Assembly: GCF_000282195.1 (NCBI RefSeq)
Contig: NZ_AKJT01000032.1
Span: 1 to 64,000 of the forward strand
From: Pseudomonas sp. GM18
GTDB taxonomy: Bacteria > Pseudomonadota > Gammaproteobacteria > Pseudomonadales > Pseudomonadaceae
DNA length: 64,000 nucleotides
Direction of reading: 5' to 3'
This document shows positions 55,403 to 63,999 of this stretch, one piece after another. The translations under genes and the position numbers were made by a program. Position 1 is the first letter of the stretch, and the number at the start of each line of letters is the position of its first letter. A model generated the notes under the pieces. The model was not told the origin of the DNA. It worked only from the letters and a program-made list of their open reading frames with translations, and did not search any database.

Positions 55403-55446
55403 TGACAAGATTTGGGCGTAAACGTATGTTTCAAACAACTGTTTGA
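55403..55446 (+). promoter_or_regulatory. Sigma-70 promoter with PsrA-type operator
   Basis: TTGACA at 55403-55408 and TATGTT at 55426-55431 are spaced 17 bp. CAAACAACTGTTTG at 55433-55446 directly follows the -10 box and fits the PsrA consensus of CAAAC and GTTTG around 2-4 bp. PsrA bound there would block initiation, and long-chain fatty acids would relieve it. Confidence 0.75.
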
Positions 55447-55506
55447 CCGTCACAACAAATCATCACGGTCGTTCATTCCCGGTTACATCAGCAGAGGTTT
55501 ATCGCT

Positions 55507-57312
55507 ATGCCTGACTACAAGGCCCCCTTGCGTGATATTCGCTTCGTTCGTGACGAACTGCTCGGCTACGAAGCGCACTATCAGAGCCTTCCGGCTTGCC
55601 AGGACGCAACTCCGGACATGGTTGACGCCATTCTCGAAGAAGGCGCCAAGTTTTGTGAGCAGGTGCTGGCTCCGCTGAACCGCGTGGGTGACACTGAAGG
55701 TTGCACCTGGAGCGAGTCCGGCGTTAAAACCCCGACCGGTTTCAAAGAAGCCTACAAGCAATTCGTCGAAGGCGGCTGGCCAAGCCTGGCCCACGACGTA
55801 GAGCACGGCGGCCAGGGCCTGCCGGAGTCTCTGGGCCTGGCTGTCAGCGAAATGGTGGGTGAAGCCAACTGGTCGTGGGGCATGTACCCAGGCCTGTCCC
55901 ATGGCGCGATGAACACTATTTCCGAGCACGGCACGCCTGAGCAGCAAGAGGCTTACCTGACCAAACTGGTCTCCGGCGAATGGACCGGCACCATGTGCCT
56001 GACCGAACCGCACTGCGGCACCGACCTGGGCATGCTGCGTACCAAGGCCGAGCCTCAGGCCGACGGCTCCTACAAAGTGTCCGGCACCAAGATCTTCATC
56101 TCCGCCGGCGAACACGACATGGCCGACAACATCGTCCACATCGTGCTGGCACGTCTGCCGGATGCACCGGCCGGCACCAAGGGCATCTCGCTGTTCATCG
56201 TGCCGAAATTCCTGCCGAACGCAGACGGCTCCATCGGCGCACGCAACGCTGTGAGCTGCGGTTCCCTGGAACACAAGATGGGCATCCACGGTAACGCCAC
56301 CTGCGTGATGAACTTCGACGCAGCCACCGGTTACCTGATCGGCCCGGCGAACAAAGGCCTGAACTGCATGTTCACCTTTATGAACACCGCACGTCTGGGT
56401 ACCGCGCTGCAAGGTCTCGCACACGCCGAGATCGGCTTCCAGGGTGGTTTGAAATACGCTCGCGATCGTTTGCAAATGCGCTCCCTGACTGGCCCGAAAG
56501 CACCAGACAAAGCCGCTGACCCGATCATCGTTCACCCTGACGTACGTCGCATGCTGTTGACTATGAAGGCCTTCGCCGAAGGCAACCGTGCGATGGTTTA
56601 CTTCACCGCCAAGCAAGTCGACATCGTCAAATATGGCGTCGATGAAGAAGAGAAGAAGAAAGCCGACGCACTGCTGGCCTTCATGACGCCGATCGCCAAA
56701 GCCTTCATGACTGAAGTTGGTTTCGAATCCGCTAACCACGGCGTGCAGATCTACGGCGGCCACGGCTTCATCGCCGAGTGGGGCATGGAGCAGAACGTTC
56801 GCGACAGCCGCATTTCGATGCTGTACGAAGGCACCACCGGCATCCAGGCACTCGACCTGCTGGGCCGTAAAGTGCTGATGACTCAAGGCGAAGCACTCAA
56901 AGGCTTCACCAAGATCGTCCACAAGTTCTGCCAGAGCAACGAAGGCAATGACGCGGTCAAAGAGTTCGTCGAGCCATTGGCTGCGCTGAACAAAGAATGG
57001 GGCGAGCTGACCATGAAGGTCGGTATGGCGGCCATGAAAGACCGCGAAGAAGTCGGCGCGGCGTCGGTGGACTACCTGATGTACTCCGGTTACGCCTGCC
57101 TGGCCTACTTCTGGGCCGATATGGCGCGTCTGGCGGCCGAGAAACTGGCTGCCGGCACCACCGAAGAGGCGTTCTACACCGCCAAGCTGCAGACTGCGCG
57201 CTTCTACTTCCAGCGTATCCTGCCGCGTACCCGCACTCACGTTGCAACTATGCTGTCGGGTGCCAACAACCTGATGGACATGAAAGAAGAAGACTTCGCA
57301 CTGGGTTACTAA
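55507..57312 (+). CDS. Acyl-CoA dehydrogenase (long type, first paralogue)
   Basis: A 601-residue FAD enzyme of beta-oxidation. It opens with the extra N-terminal domain [19 protein letters not shown]. The middle domain has [13 protein letters not shown] and the C-terminal part [18 protein letters not shown], plus the extra C-terminal domain typical of the ~600-residue group. It sits behind a PsrA-type operator. Two paralogues follow at 58920 and 60902. PAO1 PA0506 is the recalled counterpart. Confidence 0.93.
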   Translation: MPDYKAPLRDIRFVRDELLGYEAHYQSLPACQDATPDMVDAILEEGAKFCEQVLAPLNRVGDTEGCTWSESGVKTPTGFKEAYKQFVEGGWPSLAHDVEHGGQGLPESLGLAVSEMVGEANWSWGMYPGLSHGAMNTISEHGTPEQQEAYLTKLVSGEWTGTMCLTEPHCGTDLGMLRTKAEPQADGSYKVSGTKIFISAGEHDMADNIVHIVLARLPDAPAGTKGISLFIVPKFLPNADGSIGARNAVSCGSLEHKMGIHGNATCVMNFDAATGYLIGPANKGLNCMFTFMNTARLGTALQGLAHAEIGFQGGLKYARDRLQMRSLTGPKAPDKAADPIIVHPDVRRMLLTMKAFAEGNRAMVYFTAKQVDIVKYGVDEEEKKKADALLAFMTPIAKAFMTEVGFESANHGVQIYGGHGFIAEWGMEQNVRDSRISMLYEGTTGIQALDLLGRKVLMTQGEALKGFTKIVHKFCQSNEGNDAVKEFVEPLAALNKEWGELTMKVGMAAMKDREEVGAASVDYLMYSGYACLAYFWADMARLAAEKLAAGTTEEAFYTAKLQTARFYFQRILPRTRTHVATMLSGANNLMDMKEEDFALGY

Positions 57313-57331
57313 GCCCTTCGCAGTCTCTTCA

Positions 57332-57368
57332 CAAAAGCCGCTGCTTCTTCGGAGGCAGCGGCTTTTTT
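57332..57368 (+). terminator. Intrinsic terminator after the first acyl-CoA dehydrogenase
   Basis: AAAAGCCGCTGC, loop TTCTTCGGAG, GCAGCGGCTTTTTT. Confidence 0.92.
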
Positions 57369-57539
57369 GTGCCCGGCGCTAATGACTGTACCGGTAAATA
57401 TTCCCGACCAAAACGCTAAGAAAAACGACTTGGCTGCCGTTAAAGAGGCTGCAATGTGATGTGCGTCACATTACACGTGCTTAGCTGCGCCAAATGCAGG
57501 CACAATGCCATCTTTGTTTGCCGGGTCGGAGCTTTACCC

Positions 57540-58829
57540 TTGCCGCGTTCTTCCGCTGTACGTTTCAGCCATTTTTTGCCATCGCTGCTGTTGTTGCTCG
57601 CGGGGCTTGCGGCTGCCTACGTCAAGGATCTCAACGTCTTCTTCACTTCGCTGTTCAACGTGCTGCCTACTCTGGTGCTGTTGCTCGGCGGTGCGTATTG
57701 CGCGGTTTACCGACGTCAGCGTGAACTGTTTCTGATGGTCACGGTGTACATCGCCTATTTCCTGCTCGACACCCAGACTGACTACTACCGCGATTACGGC
57801 AAGGTTCGTGAAGACGCCGCGGTGGTGTTCCATCTGTGCTGTTTGTTGTTGCCATTGTTGTTTGGCTTGTTTGCCGCCTGGCAAGAGCGCACTCACCTGT
57901 TTCAGGACATGGTGGCGCGCTTCGCTGTGTTGCTGGCGTTCGGCAGTGTGGCGCTGGGGCTGGAGCAAAGTTACCCACAGGCGCTGTTGATGTGGCTGTC
58001 GGAAATTCGCTGGCCAGCGTTGCATGGTGCGTGGATGAGCCTGATTCAGTTGTCTTACCCGGTGTTCATCGCCTCGTTTCTGCTGTTGACCTGGCAATAT
58101 TGGCGCAACCCAAGGCCCTTGCATGCTGCGCAGCTGGTGGGGCTGTTGGGATTGTTCTGGATGTTGCCAAAAACCTTCATCCTGCCCTTCACCCTCAACA
58201 TCATGTGCAGCCAAGTGATGTTGATGATTGCCGCCGCGGTGGCCCATGAGGCCTATCAAATGGCATTCCGCGACGAACTCACCGGCCTGCCGGGGCGCCG
58301 CGCCCTGAACGAACGCATGCAACGACTGGGGCGCAATTACGTGCTGGCCATGAGCGACGTCGATCACTTCAAGAAATTCAACGATACCCACGGCCACGAT
58401 GTCGGCGACCAAGTGTTGCGACTGGTCGCCAGCAAGCTGTCGAAAATCAGCGGTGGCGGTAGGGCATATCGCTACGGCGGTGAGGAATTTGCCTTGGTGT
58501 TCGCAGGCAAGACCCTCGAAGAGTGCATGCCGCACCTGGAAGTCATCCGTGAATCCATCGCTACCTACAACATCCAGCTGCGCAATCAGGACAGTCGTCC
58601 CCAGGATGATCAGCAAGGACGCCAGCGCCGCGCGGGTTCGGGCGCCTCGAGTGTTTCGGTTACCGTCAGCATCGGCGTCGCCGAACGGCTGGAACAACGC
58701 ACCCCTGAAGAAGTGCTCAAATCCGCCGACCAGGCGCTCTACAGCGCCAAGGGCGCGGGGCGAAACTGTGTGATGGCATTCGGTCAGACCCGCCGTGGTG
58801 CGGTGCGTATGGACGCCGCTGCGGGTTGA
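57540..58829 (+). CDS. Membrane diguanylate cyclase (GGDEF)
   Basis: About 429 residues from TTG 57540, chosen because GGAG at 57528-57531 is 8 nt upstream; the in-frame ATG 57456 would add 28 non-hydrophobic residues. Six to eight membrane helices fill residues 10-260 as a MASE-like sensor. The GGDEF domain has DELTGLPGRRALNERM and the active site RYGGEEF. An insert QDDQQGRQRRAGSGASS lies before the final beta strands. No RxxD inhibitory site is seen before GGEEF. It makes cyclic-di-GMP. It is inserted between acyl-CoA dehydrogenase paralogues. Confidence 0.88.
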   Translation: MPRSSAVRFSHFLPSLLLLLAGLAAAYVKDLNVFFTSLFNVLPTLVLLLGGAYCAVYRRQRELFLMVTVYIAYFLLDTQTDYYRDYGKVREDAAVVFHLCCLLLPLLFGLFAAWQERTHLFQDMVARFAVLLAFGSVALGLEQSYPQALLMWLSEIRWPALHGAWMSLIQLSYPVFIASFLLLTWQYWRNPRPLHAAQLVGLLGLFWMLPKTFILPFTLNIMCSQVMLMIAAAVAHEAYQMAFRDELTGLPGRRALNERMQRLGRNYVLAMSDVDHFKKFNDTHGHDVGDQVLRLVASKLSKISGGGRAYRYGGEEFALVFAGKTLEECMPHLEVIRESIATYNIQLRNQDSRPQDDQQGRQRRAGSGASSVSVTVSIGVAERLEQRTPEEVLKSADQALYSAKGAGRNCVMAFGQTRRGAVRMDAAAG

Positions 58830-58919
58830 GTGATGATGGCGCATTCAGCGTCTGGACTGTGATTGTGAGGCGTGGTGCACGGCAGTAGGTTTGAGCCATC
58901 TGCTGCCGGAGAAATGACC

Positions 58920-60716
58920 ATGCCCGAGTACAAAGCTCCCCTGCGCGACATGCGCTTTCTGATCGATCACGTCTTTGATTTTCACAGCAACTACGCCGCG
59001 CTGGGGGCCACCGATGCCAGCCCGGACATGGTCAATGCGATCCTCGAAGAAGGCGCGAAATTCTGCGAGAACGTTCTCGCACCGCTGAACCGCAGCGGTG
59101 ACGAAGAGGGCTGCCATTTCGACAATGGCGTGGTCACAACGCCTACAGGCTTCAAGCAAGCATTCGCACAATACGTGGAAGGCGGCTGGCATGGTCTGGC
59201 GGCGGATCCGGCTTACGGCGGTCAGGGCTTGCCAAGTTCCTTGGGGCTGGTCATCAGCGAAATGGTCGGCTCCAGCAACACGTCCTGGGGCATGTACCCC
59301 GGCCTGACCCACGGTGCGATGTCGGCCATCCATGCCCATGGCACTGAAGAACAGAAACAGACCTACCTGAGCAAGCTCACCGCTGGTCAATGGACCGGCA
59401 CCATGTGCCTGACCGAAGCCCATTGCGGCACCGATCTGGGCATCATCAAGACCCGCGCCATGCCTCAGGCCGACGGCAGTTACGCGATCTCCGGCAGCAA
59501 AATATTCATCTCCGCCGGCGAACACGACATGAGTGACAACATCATTCACCTGGTGCTGGCCAAACTGCCGGACGCGCCAGCGGGGACCAAAGGGATTTCG
59601 CTGTTTATCGTGCCCAAATTCCTTCCCAATGCCGAGGGCGAGGCGGGCCAGCGCAACGGCGTTTCCTGCGGCTCGATCGAACACAAAATGGGCATCAAGG
59701 CCTCGGCCACCTGCGTGCTGAATTTCGATGACGCCAAGGGCTTCTTGATCGGTGAGCCGAACAAGGGCCTGAACTGCATGTTCACCATGATGAACCACGC
59801 GCGGCTCGGCACCGGCATGCAAGGTTTGTGTCTGGGGGAGGCGAGCTTCCAGGGCGCAATCAAATACGCCAACGACCGTTTGCAAATGCGCTCGCTGACC
59901 GGCCCGAAAGCCCCGGAAAAAACCGCCGACCCGATCATCGTTCATCCCGATGTGCGCAGGATGTTGCTGACCATGAAGGCCTTCAACGAGGGCAACCGGG
60001 CACTGACTTACTTCACCGCACAGTTGCTGGACGCTGCGCACCTGAGCCCGGATGAAACGGCGCGTCAGGACGCTGAGGATTTGCTGGCGTTCCTCACACC
60101 GATCTGCAAAGCCTTCATGACTGACACAGGATTGGAGGTGACCAACCTCGGCATGCAGGTGTTTGGCGGCCACGGTTTCATTCGTGAGTGGGGCATGGAG
60201 CAGTTGGTTCGCGACTGTCGGATCGCGCCGATCTACGAAGGCACCAACGGCATTCAGGCGCTGGATCTGCTTGGGCGCAAAGTCCTTGGCAGCCAGGGAA
60301 AACTGCTGCGCGGCTTCACCAAGATCGTCCACAAGTTCTGTGCGGCAAACGCTGAGCATCCGCAACTCGGCAGTTATGTGGCGCAACTCAACGGTCTGAA
60401 TCAGCAGTGGGGCGAGTTGACTACCAGGATCGGCATGGCCGCGATGAAAAATCCGGACGAGGTCGGCGCCGCCTCGGTGGATTACCTGATGTACAGCGGC
60501 TACATCATCCTCGGCTACCTGTGGCTACGCATGGCGCTGGTAGCTCAGGCGCAGTTGGAGGCGGGCAGCGGTGATGCCGATTACTGCCGGAGCAAACTGG
60601 CGACCAACGAGTTTTACTTCAAGCGTTTGCTGCCGCGTACCGCCGCTCATCGGGCGGCCATCGAGGCGGGCAGTGATTGTCTGATGACGCTGCCGGCGGA
60701 GTTGTTTGCGCTTTAA
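58920..60716 (+). CDS. Acyl-CoA dehydrogenase (second paralogue)
   Basis: A 598-residue paralogue of the enzyme at 55507 with the same order of blocks: MPEYKAPLRDMRF, MCLTEAHCGTDLG, FGGHGFIREWGMEQLVRD. GGAG at 58908-58911 is 8 nt from ATG 58920 and 2 nt from ATG 58914, so 58920 is used. No PsrA-type box lies in its short upstream gap. It may be read from its own weak promoter or by read-through from the cyclase gene. Confidence 0.93.
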   Translation: MPEYKAPLRDMRFLIDHVFDFHSNYAALGATDASPDMVNAILEEGAKFCENVLAPLNRSGDEEGCHFDNGVVTTPTGFKQAFAQYVEGGWHGLAADPAYGGQGLPSSLGLVISEMVGSSNTSWGMYPGLTHGAMSAIHAHGTEEQKQTYLSKLTAGQWTGTMCLTEAHCGTDLGIIKTRAMPQADGSYAISGSKIFISAGEHDMSDNIIHLVLAKLPDAPAGTKGISLFIVPKFLPNAEGEAGQRNGVSCGSIEHKMGIKASATCVLNFDDAKGFLIGEPNKGLNCMFTMMNHARLGTGMQGLCLGEASFQGAIKYANDRLQMRSLTGPKAPEKTADPIIVHPDVRRMLLTMKAFNEGNRALTYFTAQLLDAAHLSPDETARQDAEDLLAFLTPICKAFMTDTGLEVTNLGMQVFGGHGFIREWGMEQLVRDCRIAPIYEGTNGIQALDLLGRKVLGSQGKLLRGFTKIVHKFCAANAEHPQLGSYVAQLNGLNQQWGELTTRIGMAAMKNPDEVGAASVDYLMYSGYIILGYLWLRMALVAQAQLEAGSGDADYCRSKLATNEFYFKRLLPRTAAHRAAIEAGSDCLMTLPAELFAL

Positions 60717-60736
60717 TCTTTCTAACCAGCCTAAAG

Positions 60737-60761
60737 AGCCCGCCTTGCTGCGGGCTTCTTT
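60737..60761 (+). terminator. Intrinsic terminator after the second acyl-CoA dehydrogenase
   Basis: AGCCCGC, loop CTTGCT, GCGGGCT then TCTTT. Confidence 0.8.
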
Positions 60762-60777
60762 ATGACAAATTAGCCAG

Positions 60778-60801
60778 TGACCAAAAATAACAAATTGGTC
60801 A
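60778..60801. promoter_or_regulatory. Inverted repeat upstream of the third acyl-CoA dehydrogenase
   Basis: TGACCAA and TTGGTCA are perfect inverted 7-mers with a 10-bp AT-rich spacer, 100 bp upstream of the gene and just before a TTGACC (60805-60810). It is probably an operator of a dimeric regulator; the identity is unknown. Confidence 0.5.
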
Positions 60802-60901
60802 TGGGTTGACCCTATGTGTCGTAAAAGTTGTTGAGGTACACTCGGACACAGCGAAATCACTATTCCTACGAACCACCTGTTTAGATCTTGCGAGGTTTGC
60901 C

Positions 60902-62680
60902 ATGGCTGACTACAAAGCGCCCCTGCGCGATATGCGCTTCGTCCTCAATGAAGTTTTCGAGGTCGCCAAACTCTGGGCCGAACTGCCTGCGCTCGCCGAG
61001 ACCGTCGATGCTGAAACTGTCGAAGCCATTCTGGAAGAAGCTGGCAAGGTCACCAGCAAAAGCATCGCGCCCCTGAGCCGTGCGGCTGACGAAGAAGGTT
61101 GCCACTGGGCCGACGGTGCCGTCACCACCCCGGCCGGTTTCCCACAGGCGTATCAGACCTACGCTGAAGGCGGTTGGGTCGGTGTCGGTGGCGATCCGAC
61201 CTATGGCGGCATGGGCATGCCCAAGGCTGTTTCGGCGCAGGTCGAAGAAATGGTCAACTCCGCCAGCCTGTCGTTCGGTCTGTACCCGATGCTGACCGCC
61301 GGCGCCTGCCTGTCGATCAATGCCCACGCCAGCGAAGAGCTGAAAGCCGCATACCTGCCGAACATGTACGCCGGGGTCTGGGCCGGTTCCATGTGCCTGA
61401 CCGAGCCGCACGCCGGTACCGATCTGGGGATTATCCGCACCAAGGCCGAGCCTCAGGCCGACGGTTCCTACAAGGTCAGCGGCACCAAGATCTTCATCAC
61501 CGGCGGCGAGCACGACCTGACCGAAAACATCATCCACCTGGTACTGGCCAAACTGCCGGACGCGCCAGCAGGACCGAAAGGTATTTCGCTGTTCCTGGTG
61601 CCGAAGTTCATGGTCAATGCCGATGGCAGCCTCGGTGCGCGCAACCCGGCGACCTGCGGTTCGATCGAACACAAGATGGGCATCCAGGCGTCCGCGACCT
61701 GTGTGATGAACTTCGACGAAGCCGTGGGTTACCTGGTCGGCGAGCCGAACAAAGGCCTGGCGGCGATGTTCACCATGATGAACTACGAGCGTCTGGGTGT
61801 CGGCATCCAGGGCCTGGCCTCGGGTGAGCGTTCCTACCAGAACGCCATTGAATACGCCCGCGACCGTCTGCAGAGCCGTTCGCCGACCGGCGCGCAAAAC
61901 AAAGACAAAGTGGCTGACCCGATCATCGTCCACCCGGACGTGCGTCGTATGCTGCTGACCATGAAAGCCTCCAACGAAGGCGGCCGTGCATTTTCCACTT
62001 ACGTGGCGATGCAGCTGGACACCGCCAAGTTCAGCGAAGACGCCACCACTCGCAAGCGTGCAGAAGATCTGGTTGCACTGTTGACGCCTGTGGCCAAGGC
62101 ATTCCTGACCGACCTGGGGCTGGAAACCACGGTTCACGGCCAGCAGATTTTTGGCGGCCATGGCTACATCCGTGAGTGGGGCCAGGAGCAACTGGTTCGT
62201 GACGTGCGCATCACGCAGATCTACGAAGGCACCAACGGTATTCAGGCGCTGGACCTTGTCGGGCGCAAGATCGTCGGCAGCGGCGGGGCGTTCTACAAAC
62301 TGTTCGCTGACGAGATTCGTCATTTCACCGCGACGGCCAGTGCTGATCTGGCGGAGTTCACCAAACCGCTGAACGATGCAGTGGACACCCTCGACGATCT
62401 GACCGCATGGCTGCTGGACCGGGCGAAAAACAACCCGAACGAAATCGGCGCTGCGTCGGTCGAATATCTACAAGCATTCGGTTACACAGCCTACGCCTAC
62501 ATGTGGGCACTGATGGCCAAGGCAGCCTTCGGCAAAGAAGCGCAGGACGATTTCTATGCGAGCAAACTCGGTACGGCGCGATTCTATTTCGCCCGTCTGC
62601 TGCCGCGTATTCACTCGTTGAGCGCGTCGGTAAAGGCGGGTAGCGAGTCGCTGTTCCTGCTGGATGCAGGACAGTTCTGA
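60902..62680 (+). CDS. Acyl-CoA dehydrogenase (third paralogue)
   Basis: A 592-residue paralogue: [33 protein letters not shown] (Ala where the other two have Cys), FGGHGYIREWGQEQLVRD. GAGG stands 7 nt before ATG 60902. Sequence divergence from the other two suggests a different chain-length preference. It is probably transcribed separately, since a terminator and an inverted repeat precede it. Confidence 0.93.
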   Translation: MADYKAPLRDMRFVLNEVFEVAKLWAELPALAETVDAETVEAILEEAGKVTSKSIAPLSRAADEEGCHWADGAVTTPAGFPQAYQTYAEGGWVGVGGDPTYGGMGMPKAVSAQVEEMVNSASLSFGLYPMLTAGACLSINAHASEELKAAYLPNMYAGVWAGSMCLTEPHAGTDLGIIRTKAEPQADGSYKVSGTKIFITGGEHDLTENIIHLVLAKLPDAPAGPKGISLFLVPKFMVNADGSLGARNPATCGSIEHKMGIQASATCVMNFDEAVGYLVGEPNKGLAAMFTMMNYERLGVGIQGLASGERSYQNAIEYARDRLQSRSPTGAQNKDKVADPIIVHPDVRRMLLTMKASNEGGRAFSTYVAMQLDTAKFSEDATTRKRAEDLVALLTPVAKAFLTDLGLETTVHGQQIFGGHGYIREWGQEQLVRDVRITQIYEGTNGIQALDLVGRKIVGSGGAFYKLFADEIRHFTATASADLAEFTKPLNDAVDTLDDLTAWLLDRAKNNPNEIGAASVEYLQAFGYTAYAYMWALMAKAAFGKEAQDDFYASKLGTARFYFARLLPRIHSLSASVKAGSESLFLLDAGQF

Positions 62681-62693
62681 CTCTGTAACGTCA

Positions 62694-62711
62694 TGTAAGC
62701 ATTCTCTTACA
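62694..62711. promoter_or_regulatory. GacA upstream activating sequence of rsmY
   Basis: TGTAAGCATTCTCTTACA matches the TGTAAG-N6-CTTACA element bound by phosphorylated GacA. It is embedded in a longer perfect 12-bp inverted repeat (62688-62717) and lies about 60-75 bp before the predicted rsmY start. Confidence 0.9.
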
Positions 62712-62767
62712 TGACGTGCTGCTGTTTTCCCATATGCGCAAATTGGATCCAGAGCTAATCTACTTCA

Positions 62768-62890
62768 CATGGACGTCGCGCAGGAAGCGCAAAGCAACAA
62801 CACGGACACGTAGGATTCTGCCAGGACGGCGGAGTGAAATGGATGTCAGGGAAACAGTCTGCAAAGCCCCGCTTCGGCGGGGTTTTCTTT
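62768..62890 (+). ncRNA. rsmY: RsmY regulatory small RNA
   Basis: This is a Gac-controlled RNA that sequesters RsmA/RsmE translational repressors. Eight GGA motifs occur between 62771 and 62852 (62771, 62783, 62804, 62813, 62824, 62831, 62841, 62850), several in hairpin loops such as CGCAGGAAGCG and TGCCAGGACGGC. A TAATCT -10 box lies at 62756-62761, the GacA element upstream, and a terminator at 62867-62890. The length (~120 nt), the CAGTCTGCAAAGCCCCGC end and the LysR neighbour agree with Pseudomonas RsmY as I recall it. Confidence 0.92.
62867..62890 (+). terminator. rsmY terminator
   Basis: CCCCGC-TTCG-GCGGGG followed by TTTTCTTTT. It faces the 3' end of the convergent LysR gene 16 bp away. 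Confidence 0.93.
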
Positions 62891-62905
62891 TGCCTGCAAA
62901 AAAGT

Positions 62906-63826
62906 TCAGCTCAACCCATCCGGGGTTGTCGGGCTACGCAAGTGATCATCCATCACCTCTTCCAGCAATGTCCGCAACAACGCCAGCGAAGCCTGTTGCC
63001 GCTGCACATCCCGACACACCAACCCCACTTTCAGCGGCACCCGTGGCTCACTCAGTGGTTTCCACAGCAGCTCTTGGTCGCCATGGGTCTTTTGTGAGCG
63101 TCCGGGCAGCACGGTCGCCAGCCGCGTGTGCGGCAGGCTGTCGAGAATCCCTGCCATGTTGTTCAGCTCGGCCTGCACCTGCGGACGGCGTCCCAGATTG
63201 GCCAATTGTGTCTGCCAGATCTGCCGTATCTGGAACTCCTCACCCAGCAGCAACATCGGCAATTCGGCGGCCTGGCTCATGGAGACCTTCTTGAATTCGC
63301 GCAACGGATGGTCCGCAGGGATGACAAGGGTCAGCTCATCTTCGTACAACGGCACGCCATGCAAACCCGGTTGACGGGGCGGCAGGTAACTGATGCCGAT
63401 GTCCAGCGAACCGTTGAGTAGGCGCCGCTCGATTTCCAGGCCGGTCAGTTCATAGATCTGCACTACCAAATGCGGCTGCGCCTTGCGCACGCGTTCGAGC
63501 ATTTGCGGCACCAGGCTGGAATGGACGGTCTGCAGCACGCCAATGGCCAAGGTTCGCAGCGCCTTGCCCTTGAAATTTCCCAAGGCTTCGCGCGCGCGTT
63601 GCAGGCCATCGAGCAAGGGCAGGGCATGGTTGTACAACGTGTGGGCCGCCAGGGTTGGCAGCAGACGTTTGCTACTGCGTTCGAACAGGCTCACATCGAG
63701 GTTCTGTTCGAGTTGGCGGATCTGCTGGGACAACGCTGGCTGGGAGATTGAAAGTCGCTCGGCGGCCCGACCGACGTGGCCCTCTTCGTAGACCGCGACG
63801 AAATAACGCAGTTGTTTGAAATCCAT
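62906..63826 (-). CDS. LysR-family transcriptional regulator
   Basis: A 306-residue protein. The N-terminal helix-turn-helix is MDFKQLRYFVAVYEEG then GRAAERLSISQPALSQQIRQ, and the effector domain begins near residue 90 (LRTLAIGVLQTVHSSLVPQM). The start at 63826 overlaps a 15-bp dyad with the T-N11-A pattern, suggesting autoregulation. The target is probably the divergent transcript starting around 63.9 kb. The effector is not predictable. Confidence 0.93.
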   Translation of the reverse strand: MDFKQLRYFVAVYEEGHVGRAAERLSISQPALSQQIRQLEQNLDVSLFERSSKRLLPTLAAHTLYNHALPLLDGLQRAREALGNFKGKALRTLAIGVLQTVHSSLVPQMLERVRKAQPHLVVQIYELTGLEIERRLLNGSLDIGISYLPPRQPGLHGVPLYEDELTLVIPADHPLREFKKVSMSQAAELPMLLLGEEFQIRQIWQTQLANLGRRPQVQAELNNMAGILDSLPHTRLATVLPGRSQKTHGDQELLWKPLSEPRVPLKVGLVCRDVQRQQASLALLRTLLEEVMDDHLRSPTTPDGLS

Positions 63827-63839
63827 AAGTAATACTTAT
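63825..63839. promoter_or_regulatory. LysR-type T-N11-A dyad over the regulator's own start
   Basis: ATAAGTA-A-TACTTAT is a perfect 7-1-7 palindrome and includes part of the LysR start codon. It fits the LTTR box. Confidence 0.65.
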
Positions 63840-63927
63840 CGAAAATGCTGAGAAATCGAAATGGCTCAGTGCCTTGCCTACGCCTAGTCTAACCGCATTC
63901 ACAAGGCTTACAGGGCCAGAGCACACG

Positions 63928-63999
63928 ATGAATACCGTTTACGACGATGGTGTTTACATAGGCAAGGCAAAAAACCTCGGACGAGGTTTTATCCGATGA
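63928..63999 (+). CDS. Possible 23-residue leader peptide
   Basis: ATG 63928 to TGA 63997-63999 encodes MNTVYDDGVYIGKAKNLGRG plus FIR. A hairpin AAAACCTC-GGAC-GAGGTTTT (63971-63990) overlaps its 3' half like an attenuator. The stop overlaps a further ATG at 63996 that runs off the window. Either a leader peptide or chance; the true divergent gene may begin at 63996. Confidence 0.3.
   Translation: MNTVYDDGVYIGKAKNLGRGFIR

Noticed and set aside
62716..63294. 192-codon frame over the rsmY region
   Set aside because: It runs through the rsmY RNA, its terminator and the antisense of the LysR gene; the RNA features explain the region.
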